This document shows positions 19,462-30,521 of a stretch of 64,000 nucleotides of DNA, piece after piece (position 1 is the first letter of the stretch; every line of letters begins with the position of its first letter). Under the pieces are notes generated by a model. That model saw nothing but the letters and a program-made list of their open reading frames with translations, ran no database searches and was not told the origin of the DNA. The stretch is from NCBI GenBank assembly GCA_020746995.1, contig JAGPXD010000004.1, forward strand, positions 1,736,001 to 1,800,000, given 5' to 3'. The position numbers and the translations under genes were made by a program. The stretch comes from Plectosphaerella cucumerina. Lineage: Eukaryota; Ascomycota; Sordariomycetes; Glomerellales; Plectosphaerellaceae.

Positions 19462-20654
19462 CTAATGGCCGACCGGCTTTCTTGAAATAACACTCGGCGA
19501 AACAGGCGACACGGTTCCCACAGGCGAACTGTGCGTATCCCCGGGAGACAACTGCGTGACGGGCGACACTCCGGCGTCAGTGGGCGACGCGATCGGCACG
19601 TCAGATCCCATCAGCTCATGGCGGCCCTGAATACCCTCGGCCGTCGCAATCTCATGCCGCAGCTCATTGGGCGGCGCCTCGAACCTGCCGACCGTCGCAT
19701 CCCCCTCCGGCGCCTCGACCACCATTGCATCCTGCGGCGCTTCGGCGATCTTACTGGATAACGTTGTCGGCAGCTCCGAACTTCCCGTGACCACCGAGTC
19801 CGGCCCGGGACTGCTCAGCCCGGCCTTCTCGGCTCCGGCAACGGCACCACCCTCCTTCGCATCTCCGTCTGCGGCGGCGGCGGCAGCAGCAGCGGCCTTG
19901 CGCCCACGCCGGCGCCATAGGAAGAAGAAGACACCTGCGATGATCAAACCCAGACCACCGAGGCCGATGCCCACGCCGAGTCCGATGGCGAGGGGGTCTG
20001 GACCGCCGCCATCACCGCCGCTGCCAGTCTCTGCTGGGGAGGTCGAGGTTCCCGTAGCGTCGGTGCTGCCGGTGGTAGCTCCTGATGTAATTGGGGGTGT
20101 CGACGTCGATGCTGCTACGCCAATGGTCGTCATGACGGTTTGTGCACCTTACACGGGGTGTCAGTATGGCCACAGACGTGACATCCCTGGGGAAACTCAC
20201 CCATGAACCGAATAATATCCGTCTCTTCATCACAGTCGCCATGATCATCTCCATTGGCGCAGAAGAAAGCATCCCTGGATCCCGGACACGCCCTAATCGG
20301 TTGAACGGCGTTGACGTTATCGATCTCCTCGCTGTCGATACACCACCGCGGACAGTCAGGCGACGCCCACGTCTGATCGGTGCATGCTCCCCGGATGATG
20401 CCCGTGTCGGCGAGATTAGCCGGGTCCTGGCCAGCAGGCATACAGAGTCCGTTGGAGAGACACGTCCAGCCCTGGTTGCAGCACGCCGAGTGCAGCGTGT
20501 CGGAGCCCTCGCCGCCGCAGGGGAGCATATCGTTTGGTGCGGCCTGGCGGTTCGGCCAGTAGCACGTCGCATCGGAGTTCTGTGAGAGGACGAGGGCGGG
20601 TGCCGCGGCGAGTAGGGCGGCGAGGGCCATCTTGCGTGTCGTCGAGGGTGTCAT
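19462..20654 (-). CDS. Cysteine-rich single-pass membrane protein, Mid2/Wsc-like layout
   Basis: Exons 20654-20201 and 20147-19462 join in phase 1 (donor GTGAGT, acceptor TAAG, 53-nt intron), giving 379 residues. A signal peptide (residues 1-24, MALAALLAAAPALVLSQ) precedes an ectodomain of about 125 residues with roughly a dozen cysteines, including ACCNQGWTC and CPRWC. A Ser/Thr/Gly-rich stem (about 155-200) leads to one membrane span near 208-232 (IGLGVGIGLGGLGLIIAG) with a stop-transfer WRRRGRK, then an Ala-rich run and a cytoplasmic tail of about 135 residues rich in Pro, Ser and acids. Such a layout is common among fungal surface sensors and adhesion-type proteins; no named domain is recognised, so a sensor role is only inferred. 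A CRE-like repeat cluster sits about 100 bp upstream. Confidence 0.8.
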
Positions 20655-22749
20655 GCTGGTGTTGATGATGTTGTTGTAGCGAGAGTCTTTCTTTCTTCCT
20701 GCTCTTCGGCAGCCTACACGTAGTTCAAGCGAGGGACATGTGAGGAAGACGTGACGTGACGTGACGTGACGCCGGTTGCGTTGCACGAAAAGGAAGGGAA
20801 GGGAAAGAGATGATCGTCCGGGGTGGGAGCGAGTCGTGGGGATATGAGCAGCGCCGTCGAGCCCACGTGGATCTGCTGCGCAGTTCCAACAGGGGGGCGG
20901 CGGCGGCGCACTGAGACCGTTGATGGGCGGCGGGCCAAGACGCCGCTGAAAGGGAAAAGCAAGGAAACCGCACTGAACCAGAGTCGCCCCTAGAACAGAA
21001 CCGTTGGCCGGTGCCGTTGCCCCCCGCCGGCCAATCTCTGTTCGGGGGAGCAGCGGCAGCAGCAGGGAACAGACAGGAAACAAGACAGGCCATCGTGGCT
21101 TAGGTCCGCCGGCGGCGGGTCGGCTGGGCGGGAGTTGTGCGAACTGTGCTGCCGCTTTAGGGGGGTTTGGTCGTGGGGGCACTCGGGGAGCACGCTCAGA
21201 CTTGGCAGCTGAGCAATGTCTTTGGCACAATGGCGGAGGGTTTCGCTACGGGGAACACACTGAAGATCTTTTCCTCGTCTCCATCTTGGGGCTGAGGTGG
21301 GACGGCGGCGAGGCTGTGTAGGGAGATCGGAAGCAGGTATCAGATGGTGGTGACAAGGTGGGAGGAGGGAACTCCGAGATGATGAGTTACGCATCGTGTT
21401 CCATCGAGAAGCACCTCCATCAAACACAATCCATGCTTCCATGAAAGCATCTTGAGCTTCACTTCTGTATATGTCAATACTCTCGTTGAACAGAGTTACC
21501 TTCAGCTCCATACAATGGGAATATCTCTCCCTAACAATTCCCTGGAGAATCCCATCTCCCAACACCTCCCTACAGCAGCGACATCACTATCCCCCACACT
21601 CCAAGGGGGCACGGCTCTGGAAGCTCAGCCTAGCGGGGCTTCACAGTCCTAGCGACTCAGTCCGCGCCAGCACCGCCGCACTTTAAGAGGACGACAAGTG
21701 GTGCCAAGCTGCGCCGCCAAGACGTTGTAACATTTCGCTGCTGCCCATTCCGAACGAGCAGGGCAATCGTCAGTCGTCATCACTGACTGCTCCTATCATC
21801 GGCACAGGGAAGCTTTATTTAGACTGCTGTTGCCGATCAGTCTCCTGATCTGCCCTCCCGTTGGACCCTGATGTCCTGATATCCGGGGGGCGGTGCAGCC
21901 AGAACTTCCCGTTGCCCAGTCGGACGATGGCGGGTTCCCGGGAAGAACGAGAGTGATCTCCCTGGGACCCAACCGCCGATCTCCGCCCGACGCCATCAGG
22001 CCCCCCTTCTTTTTCCTCGGAGTGTTCTTCTGGATCCCATCTCCCGAGTCAGGCCTTCATCTCCCCAGGACCCTCGCATGCCGAGACTGCCGGATGGAAC
22101 ATTAGCCATTGCCAGAGACTGATTACTTACCTTTGTGGTGGACGGTAGAACAATTCCCGTGTGGGAAATACAGACATTTGCCCAGGGAAAGCCAACGTGA
22201 TGTGATGACTTCATCCACATTAAGCTCGCCCGCCAAGCTTTCCGCCGAGCTTGAGTGGACGTCCCTCGCCGCTGAACAGCCACCACACGACCCCTTGGCA
22301 AACCTCACAGATACGAGCGCCCTCCATTCCCTAGATCCCAACGGCCAAGCTCTTTCTCGTGCGTCCCCCAGCGTGGGCAACCCAATGTATTGATAGACAA
22401 CTCGAAGAATCCAAACCCCACACCCCTCCCTTTCCGCCCTGCCCGGGCATCTGTCCAAGGCCCCCTAGCAAGAAATAGTACTAGAAGAAGTAAAAGAAGA
22501 AGAAGAAGCAACACACCAATCCGCAGTTGCGCGCGCGCTCTCAGCACAAGGCTCACAGGGGGGCGCGAACGCTGGCATCCTTTCCGTATTCAAACACTGA
22601 ACCATCATCTCCCTTTCCCCTCCCCTCACCTCACCTCACCTCCGCCGTCTCCGCCGGCATGCCGCACCACAGCCACCCGCCTGAGACGGAAATAGCAGCA
22701 GCAGCATCGCCGCGGCACCGACCCCGTCCTCCGGAGAGGGCACTGCCCC
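20655..22749. other. Long non-coding region with promoter of the cysteine-rich gene
   Basis: About 2.1 kb with no supported gene. ORFs up to 190 codons occur on both strands but overlap one another and have no recognisable domains. Simple repeats include (GTGAC)4 at 20751-20770, a GAA/AAG tract near 22485-22510 and CTCAC repeats near 22624-22641. Confidence 0.5.
20751..20770. promoter_or_regulatory. (GTGAC)4 repeat making TGACGT (CRE/ATF-like) sites
   Basis: Four GTGAC units create three overlapping TGACGT hexamers at 20752, 20757 and 20762, plus a TGACGC. TGACGT is the core bound by bZIP ATF/CREB factors. It lies about 100 bp upstream of the ATG of the cysteine-rich surface protein; function is inferred. 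Confidence 0.4.
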
Positions 22750-25700
22750 TCAGATCATCGTCTCCTTATCCTGCAGCGGCGCGTCCGACCTCCTGTTGTT
22801 CTTCCAGAAGTCGAGCGCCTCGACCACGTCGTCGCCCCTCTCGTCTTCGTACGCGAACAAGATCTGCATGATTCGTCAGCCTCACATCGCTCTCTTCTCC
22901 CGGTGACGTGACGTACCTCGTGCGTGCTGCTGTGCAGCATGCGGATGTTCTTGTGCGGCACAATGTGCACCGCGCCGCTCTCGATGTGCCGGAGCTCGAT
23001 AAAGTTGGCCTCGAACGCCAGGATCCACGGGTAGCTGAGCGCGAAGCTGTGCGGCGCTCCCTCCCAGTAGATGCACCAGTCGGGCCGCGCCCGCCAGCCG
23101 TTGCGGTTGACGAAGAAGGAGAACTCGGAGTAGTTGAGCAGGAACTCGCCGTTGAGCCGCTCGATGTGGATCGGCCGGACAGACTCCTTGCGCGCCACAA
23201 AGTCCAGGCTCGTGTCCGCCTGGTCCAGCAGCGACTGCGTCTCCAGCGTCTCGAGCGACACCACCTCGAACCCGCGCGCGCATGCCACGCAGAGCTTGCT
23301 CTTGAGGAAGTGCACCGATGACGACTCCGTCGGGATGTAGAACTCCTTGAACGGCTTGAGCTCGTCCTGCCCCGCAAACATCTTGCCGAAGCCCTTCTGC
23401 TTCTTGCCCTTAGAGAAGGCGTCTGTCGGCTCGTACACCTTGATCGTTGTCGACAGCGCCGACGACTTGACGCAGCACACCAGGTGCCGTCCCAGGCAAA
23501 TGCCTGTCTTGAAGAAGTTGCAGTGGCTCTGGATCTTCTTAGGCCGCGGTGCTGCTTCGTTGGGATCCAGCGCTGAAGTCGGGTACGAATACACCACCTT
23601 GTTAGACAGCACCAGCAGCAGCCCGTACTCCTCCAGCACATCAATCTGCGTCACTCCCGCCGTCTCGATCACCCGCTTCGGCGGGCTGTCCTTGTTCTTG
23701 CGGTCAGACACGTAAATGCCCGTGTCCGTGCCGTAGATGAGCTTGCGGCCGCCGTCACAAGGCGTGACGCAGTTGATCCGGTTCGTCCCCACAAAGTGCC
23801 CGCTCGAGATGACCGTCGTGTTGAAGAAGTCGGCCCTCGACCGTAGCTTCTTTTGCGCCGTGTCGATGAACTTGAGCCACTTTTCCCGCCCGACCTGGTT
23901 CGACGCGTACAGCGTCAACTCGTATCCCGCCTTGCCCAGGTGCCGGAACGTGATGGGCCATCCCTCGCTCTTCTTGCCCACTCCTGCCGCGTTCAGCGGC
24001 AGCAGGCTCGACGACGACCGCTTGATGCCGTTCTGCGGAATCACCTCCTCCATCTCGCGGATGGCGAGCAGCTCCAGCGGGATAGGTCTCCGGTACGCCT
24101 TGGTCTCTTCAACCTTGCCGTTCTGCTTGATCCGCACCAGCAGTACTGCGTGGTCGAACAGGTACGCCGTGATCTCGTTGGCTTGCGACGCATCGTTGGG
24201 CGTCTTCCGCAGCTGGCTCTTGAAGATGATCTCGCGTCCGTCTTCTGTCAGCCGCAGGTCCATGCGCTCGTTTGGTCTGAACCGGAGCGACTCTTGCAGT
24301 TTCCTGTCCTCATGTTAGCCATCACTCAATCCAAGTTAAAGCAAACCGGACACTCACTTCAGCTGGAACCGGTTCTCGGCCTTGCCCGACTCCTGGTTCA
24401 CCCGGAACAAAAAGTCACGGATAGTGACCAGCACCTTAGGGAGATCCTCCTTGTCCGAGTTGCCGTCCTTGGAGTGCTTGAGGACCGCCTCGAGCAGCAG
24501 CGGGTAACGGGCCAGTCGCGTCGTCGGCTTGGTCAGGTAGCCGTTAAGCTCCAGCTTGCGAGATTCCTTGCGCCGCTCAATCTCGTCGACGAACTTCGCG
24601 AACAGCGGGTTGATGGCCTTTTCGTTCTCGAATTCGTGTTTGGCCTCCATCTGCTTGGAGCCATACCAGATGAACGGCTCAAACTGTGGCACAAACTCGA
24701 GGAAGATGTCGCCCACGTGGTCCACCACCGGGTCTTTCTGCTGCCGCTCCGTCAGTGCCCTCGCGAACCTAGAGCTGACCAGGTGCAAACTGGGGTGGTC
24801 GATGATGTTGCTGAAGATGGCCTTGACGACCCTCTCGCGTCGGTTGGCCGGGATGGGTGACGCCTTGGACCGCAGCGGCAGGATCCAGAAGTCGCGCAGA
24901 TACTCGAGATCCTTGACGAAGTCTCTCTCGGTGTAGCAGATCTCTGATATGACCTCCTGGCGCTTCTTCTCCTTATCGTCCACCTTCTCGGCCACCTCGG
25001 CCGGCACCGAGTTGATCCAGAGCTTCTGCTCGTCTGTCTGGTCGGCATCGTCCTCGTTTGTCAGCACCGTATCCTCCTTCTTGAGACCCGGCTGCATCTT
25101 GAGGTTGAGCCGCGACACCTGTTCCAGGCGGCGAGGGCAGGCAATCGAGTAGCAGAGATTGTCGCGCGTGCATGTCGGCGAGTAACACTCTGACAGCAGC
25201 ACAAACACACCGTTGACCGGGGACTTCTCTTCCGGCTGTTCCAGCAGGTTCTCGCGGAACTGGTACATTTCGGATGTCGAGTCGCGAAGGCGGTGCTCGT
25301 ATGTGACATCGTGGAAGAACTTTTGGGCGTCGAGTGCGCGGCCGAGGAGCAGTGCAAGATTGCGATCAGTAGTCCTAATGATGTACGACAAAACGTCGAC
25401 CGCCTCGGCGCCGCTGAAGGCATCCTTGTAGGCCAGCTCGTTTTTAGTTCGGTCGCCCAAGATGATCTTATGCTTGAAGCACTCGGCGACCCTAGACAGC
25501 ATGGCCGGGTAAACCAGCGGAGCCCTAATCTTTCCAGTGGGAGGACGGTCACTGTCGATCGACTTGCCAGACTTGCTCATAGACGGCCGGTGTCCTATCA
25601 CAGTCGATGCGTCCGAGTCTGCTGGAGTCACGGGTATCGCAACGGTCGAGGCCATAGACATTGTTCGCTGCGGCCCTTCGCTGTTCGACGAGGCCATGCT

Positions 25701-26594
25701 AGTCGTCCGCGTCGCTGAGCCAGGCTGCGGGGGGTATCCGCCGTGGCCGTAGGGTCCGTTGCCCCCGTTGCCGGGCTGAGGTCCGTTGGTGGCTGGCAGC
25801 TCGACCGGTGCTCTCCGGTTGGGGATGATGCGGCCACTCATGGTCTGGTACGAGCTCTGGTGTTGCTGCTGGGGTTGGTTATCCCGGTCCTGTCCGTAGT
25901 ATCCCGTCATCGACATGGACCGATCGTCGTGTCGTTCGGGGACCACGCGGCCCTGCGCCGTTGTGCGCGCCGAGTTTGGCTGGCTGTACTGAGCATTTCG
26001 GAACGTGTTTGCTGGCGCCTGCTGGTACGAGCTGGGCGGCGGGGCGTAGTGCTGTGGCCTAGGCGCTGATGCCAGAGACTGCGACCTATACGGGTCGTTC
26101 ATCATCGCCGGGCCGGCACTTCCCTGGTGGAAGCGTTGAGCGGCGTTTCTAGCACCAGCAGCGGCAGGAGGAGCCCCTCGCGAGTCTGGCCGCGGAGGAG
26201 GAGGCTGGTTATACCCCCCTCGACGTGCCTGTTGCTGCTGCATATAATGTGGTGAGGGCACCTGGTGGCCGCCCGAGAAGGAGCGCTGTCCGGGATAGCC
26301 GTTTGCCATTCCGTCCTCCATGGGACGTCCTCTCGGGGACGTGGGTTCACGCTCGGAATAATGGGTCGGGGGTATGCGCGGAGGAGGTTGCCTCTGCATT
26401 GGAGGCATGCCTGACATGCCGGATGACATGGTCTGTGTCCTGCCCTGGTGCATCGGAGGCGGCATCGATGAGGACGTCATGGTCTGGGAACGGCCGGGCG
26501 GAGGAGCGGCGCCGAAGATGTTGGAAAAGGCAGCATCTCTCTGATTGTTCGAGGAATGGCCGCGAGGGTCGCGGCCGCCGTAGTATTCGGACAT
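22750..26594 (-). CDS. rom2: Rho1 guanine nucleotide exchange factor (Rom2-like)
   Basis: Activates Rho1 at the plasma membrane in the cell wall integrity pathway. Three coding exons: 26594-24358, 24303-22917 and 22863-22750, phases 2 and 0, giving 1245 residues. The first 350 residues are Pro/Gln/Arg-rich and disordered. Then come a DEP domain (about 365-455, KHKIILGDRTKNELAYKDAF), a DH/RhoGEF domain (about 540-735, starting EVISEICYTERDFVKDL), a PH region (about 770-910) and a CNH domain (about 925-1230, starting INCVTPCDGGRKLIYGTDTG). The DEP-DH-PH-CNH order is diagnostic of the Rom1/Rom2 family. The short last exon restores the CNH end (ILFAYEDERGDD). The start MSEYYGG follows the 5' UTR intron; the frame is open a little further upstream but has no ATG. 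Confidence 0.93.
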
Positions 26595-26605
26595 TGTGGC
26601 TGATC

Positions 26606-26714
26606 CTGACGAAAACGAGAGCCCAGTCAGCACCTTCGACGCAGTGACACCACCTCGCGAGAAAGAGGGGGAGGGAGCAGCGGTCCCGCGTTGCACAGGG
26701 CGTCCAAGACCTAC
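26606..26714 (-). other. Putative 5' UTR intron of the Rho1 GEF gene
   Basis: On the minus strand a GTAGGT donor at 26714 and a CAG acceptor at 26608-26606 flank 109 nt, ending 11 nt before the ATG. The frame upstream of that ATG lacks another ATG, which supports a spliced leader. Confidence 0.6.
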
Positions 26715-28227
26715 CTCGTGCGAGTCTCCTCAGGCCGGGGAAGAAGAGTCGGGCGAGGGTATGGCGGCCTGAAAGCGGTGGTCACGACCTTGTCTGGGCC
26801 GATTGCGCGGCAGAGACGAGTCGTCGGCGGACCCCTGCGCTGGATCGAGAAGAGAATGGGCCGGATTACCCGGCGTCGGCTGCGTTGCACGGAGCAAGCG
26901 GCGAGTCGACGGTTGCCCAGAATTTCGGAAGAGGCACTCGGGGGCGCCGTGGAGGAGGGATTGTTGCTGCCGCGGATCGGGAGCGATATTATGTTCTGTC
27001 GGAAGGGTATTTGGGATCGGACAGGTGCTCAGCTCGCCGGCGTTCGACAGTGTGTAGTCGGCAGCATCAGGTTCGTATTGAAGGAGGGCCGTGTCGCGGA
27101 TTCGAGCGCTGGCAGGCGGTTGAAGGGTAGGCGAGGTCGCAGGCTCGGGGGGTTCGATGGGCAAGAGGTGAGGACGAAGACGGTCGAGGTCCGAAAAAGG
27201 GCTATCTGCATCCCCGGATCACGGTCCACACAACTCGTCGCACTGGGGGGCCTGGCGCTGGGCACCCACTGGCAGGCAAGGCAAGGCACGAAGAAGGGGG
27301 GTGGCCGAGCGAGGACGACTCCACCGCCTTGGCCTGGCGTCCTCTCGGCTTTGCTGGGGTTGGGACCGGCAGTGCAGTCCTGAGGTTTTGTTTCCCCTGT
27401 GCTCGAGTCGCCCTTTTGGTCGAGGGTTGCTGCTGGCGAGAAGCTGGGGACTGTGCGGGTTGGCGGTGACGGTCGTTGGGTGAGAGTTGTCTTGCCAGCG
27501 GCCTCTCCTCCGTACCGTTGGCAGGTGGTAATTTGGTGGTCTGGTCTGGTTCGTCCAGGTCCTGCGGGCAAATGCTGGGCCACCTTCAGGCTCGGGGTTG
27601 GGTGGGACAGTCAGCAATCTGGTTCAGTGCGCGCTGTCGGGTTCAAGTTTCGGAGGCCGCACATCCTGTTGTCCAGTCCGCTCGTTGGTGGGACTTCGGA
27701 GAAACTTGTACACGGCAGGTACCGCGAACTCTTGGCTCTTCGGCTGATGATAAGATGCAGTTAATGGTGGGTGCTGTCGGCATCAGATGGCGATTGAAAA
27801 GCATGAAGACAGGTTTAGAGGTATTGAATAGACTACTACTGCAATGGGAACGCAAATCTGGACATTGAGCTTGCGAAACAAACAGCGCCGGGCGACCGTT
27901 GCAGGTGCCAGATGGCTTGGCGTTGGGGACAATCCGTCGTGGTGGAGGAGGCTCAGGTACCTCGAGGTACACATTCTCCATCCCCCCATTCATCGGGCAG
28001 GCTAGGGGGGGAAACTTGGCCAACCAGTCAGGTCACGGGACCAGTCACGGGACAGCTCCCAAAGCTGGCTGCCTTCACCTTCGTCACTCCCAACCTAGCT
28101 CCCGCCCAGGTAGCAGCATTGCAAGGTCCTCGACATCAACGACCTCGACCACCAGCCCCCCCGCATCGACACCAGGCCGTCCGTCGCCCATCATCCACCG
28201 AGCCTTCGAGATCGCCCGCCGCCCATC
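26715..28227. other. Divergent intergenic region Rho1 GEF / V-ATPase c'
   Basis: About 1.5 kb holding both promoters. ORFs of 230 (+) and 184 (-) codons overlap each other and read as low-complexity Arg/Gly/Pro shadows. I see nothing to support a gene. Confidence 0.5.
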
Positions 28228-28993
28228 ATGTCTGAAGGCCAGAGCGTCCTGACGCCGCCCTTCGCCCCCTTCCTCGGAATGGTAAAGCTTGCCCTCCCAG
28301 GCGCGGCGCGACACAGACACGCGGAAGCATTGAGGCACATCGACTAACAATGCTATTTTCAGGCTGGCATCGCATCTGCCATGATCTTCGGCTGCCTCGG
28401 AGCCGCTTACGGCACAGCAAAGTCTGGCATTGGTATTGCTGGCGTGGGTACTTTCAGGCCCGACCTGATCATGAAGGTATGGCTATGGTTCTCCGCGACG
28501 ACGCCGACAACTGCATGCACCGGTCGCTAATCATTTATCACTGGAACAGTGCCTGATCCCCGTCATCATGTCGGGTATCATTGCAGTCTACGCCCTTGTC
28601 GTGTCCGTCCTCATTGTCCAGGGCCTCAACGTGCCCGGGGACGGCGGTCACTATGGCCTGTTCACGTATGTTGGTCCGGTCACAAGCTTGATGGTGATTG
28701 CAATTCTGACGTCGTTCCACACAGAGGCTTCCTGCACCTCGCTGCTGGTCTTTCTGTCGGCCTCTCGGGACTGGCTGCTGGCTACACCATTGGCATCGTC
28801 GGCGAGAAGGGAGTGCGCGCCTTCATGTCCCAGAGCCGCATCTTTGTCGGCATGGTTCTGATTTTGATTTTCGGCGAGGTTCTCGGTCTTTACGGGTACG
28901 TCTCTATCCTGCCATTCTCCGCGACTTGAGCTAACACGCGCGCCCTACAGCCTCATCGTCGCCCTTATCCTTAACACCAAGTCCTCTGTATAA
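28228..28993 (+). CDS. vma11: V-type ATPase subunit c' (Vma11 proteolipid)
   Basis: Proteolipid of the membrane V0 ring that carries protons into vacuoles and endosomes. Five exons: 28228-28281, 28363-28476, 28550-28665, 28725-28895 and 28951-28993, giving 165 residues with consensus splice sites throughout. Four transmembrane helices are visible. The essential proton-carrying glutamate is Glu146 in FVGMVLILIFGEVLGLYG. I chose c' (Vma11) over c (Vma3) because KSGIGIAGVGTF, RPDLIMKCLIPVIMSGI and the end IVALILNTK follow the Vma11 pattern rather than Vma3. Subunit c' is found in fungi, which supports the taxonomic call. Four introns in 766 bp is typical for this gene in filamentous ascomycetes. 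Confidence 0.93.
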
Positions 28994-29620
28994 GGGGCTA
29001 TCTCCAGTTGCCTCAACTGGCGGGTTGGCTGCAAAGGCCGACCCAAAAATGTATATCACGATTCAGCGCCGACTCGATCGCAACAGGCGCAGGACCCCTG
29101 GTACCCTTCGAGGGCCGAGGGGGAAGCTGCATATGGCACGGCGTTCCGGGACATGTAGAAGTAGCTAGCTCATTCAAGGCAGGCATTCAATATTTGGGGT
29201 TTCCAAGTTAAGCCAAGCAGTGAAGTACATCACCACAGCCAAGTAAACATGCTAACAGGACGCCAGGTCTGGTAATCTCTCAAGCTTTCATTCTCAAGCG
29301 GTAAAGCCCATCTCGGGCAAGGAATGACTAGAATCGAAGCGAAGCCAATTTCTCTCGTATCCAACGAGGTATTTCCCGGGTCTCGGCACAAAACGTCCTG
29401 ACGGCTCCGCGGGTGTGGCCCAGTCTACTAGGCGCGAGTCGAAAAGACAAAATGACAGGAGAAAAAACATCACATGATACTCCCCAAAAACGCCGGTCCC
29501 AATGCATGCATATGCGCGGCAGACGCAACCTGCCTCCTGCTTTTTGTTCGGCATGAAATCATGAATACTTCACTCGTCAGGGGGCGGAAACAGCGTCAGT
29601 CATGATATGGGGGCGCCCGC
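28994..29620. other. Convergent intergenic region
   Basis: 627 bp between convergent stop codons, expected to hold two 3' UTRs. No coding or structural signal is evident. Confidence 0.5.
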
Positions 29621-30521
29621 TCAGAAGAGGCGCCCCGCGAGGCGGCGAGAAAGCTTTCGCCGCTGGCCAGAGTCGATCTCCTGGCGGAAGCGAGTCCAGC
29701 TGCGGTCGCGCTCCTCCCAGGTTCCCATCTGGGCTGGAACGGTGTCAGCAATGTTCTTCTTCTCAGGTGGAAAGCACATACCCAGGAACCAGTTCCACTG
29801 GCGATCCTCCTGGACAAGAATGTCGTTGCCCCTCTCACGTGCCAGCCTCCTTCGCCTCGCCTGGGCGGCGGCCTCTTCGCCGACGAGGTGGGGGTCCTCC
29901 AGGTGCCTGCGGGCGCCGGACGAGGAGGAGGGCTCTGGCGTGCGGTCCCGCGAGACAGAGGAGGAGGCAGGCGGCGAGTCCTCATCCTCGGCGACGCGCT
30001 CTAGGAGGAAGGCGCGGCGCATGGAGGCGACAGGGTCGCTGTGGTCCGACTGGGCACGGCGGCGGGCGACGTTCTGGTAGGTGGGGTTGGAGTTCACCAC
30101 GGACCAGGAGGGGATGATGAAGTTGTTGAGGCTGGGGGTCGTGGAGCCCCTCGGGGGGATGGGCGGCAGACCGATGGTGCGGTGCTGCACGCGGGGGTTG
30201 TCGGGGAGGAGCGAGGTCGAGGGCGAGGGGGTGCCGTATGGCTGGGTGGTGTTGGTGCTGTGCGAGGTCGTCGTGGTGCCGGGCGGCGTGTACGGGGGAG
30301 TCGACTCGCCGTAGGGGGCAGTGGAGTGGTAGGAGGGAGCCTCGGAGACTGAGCGGTCAGAATGGTCTCTCAAGATCTCTTGACCTGCTGCTTGGGGCGA
30401 AAATGCACTCACTGTACGAAGGGGCGGCGGAGCGGATCGAGGCCGTCTCAAAGTCCTCCGCCGTCAGCGAGTCGATGTGGGACTGCTGGAAATGGTGACG
30501 AGCTTCCATAGTGGCGGTCAT
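29621..30521 (-). CDS. Unknown Ser/Pro-rich protein with conserved-looking basic C-terminus
   Basis: Exons 30521-30413, 30348-29782 and 29733-29621 give 262 residues (phases 1 and 1). The first ATG of the frame is at 30521 (MTATMEARHHFQQSHIDSL). Residues 20-130 are Ser/Thr/Pro-rich with duplicated APSY motifs. A more ordered C-terminal part follows, with NPTYQNVARRRAQSDHS, SMRRAFLLERVAEDED and a Trp-rich stretch (QWNWFLAQMGTWEERDRSW) ending RRLAGRLF. No signal peptide or membrane span is seen. I do not recognise a family. The second intron is 48 nt, a multiple of three without stops, so the unspliced form would stay in frame. Spacing of basic residues hints at nucleic-acid or membrane contact but that is speculation. 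Confidence 0.65.

Noticed and set aside
23853..24860. 335-codon + strand ORF opposite the Rho1 GEF
   Set aside because: Antisense shadow crossing the CNH/PH/DH exons, with no recognisable motif.
26691..27583. Overlapping 230-codon (+) and 184-codon (-) ORFs upstream of the Rho1 GEF
   Set aside because: Low-complexity, mutually overlapping, and overlapping the likely 5' leader of the GEF gene.
28228..28993. V-ATPase subunit c (Vma3)
   Set aside because: Loop and C-terminal residues fit Vma11 (c') better, notably GIGIAGVGTF and IVALILNTK.
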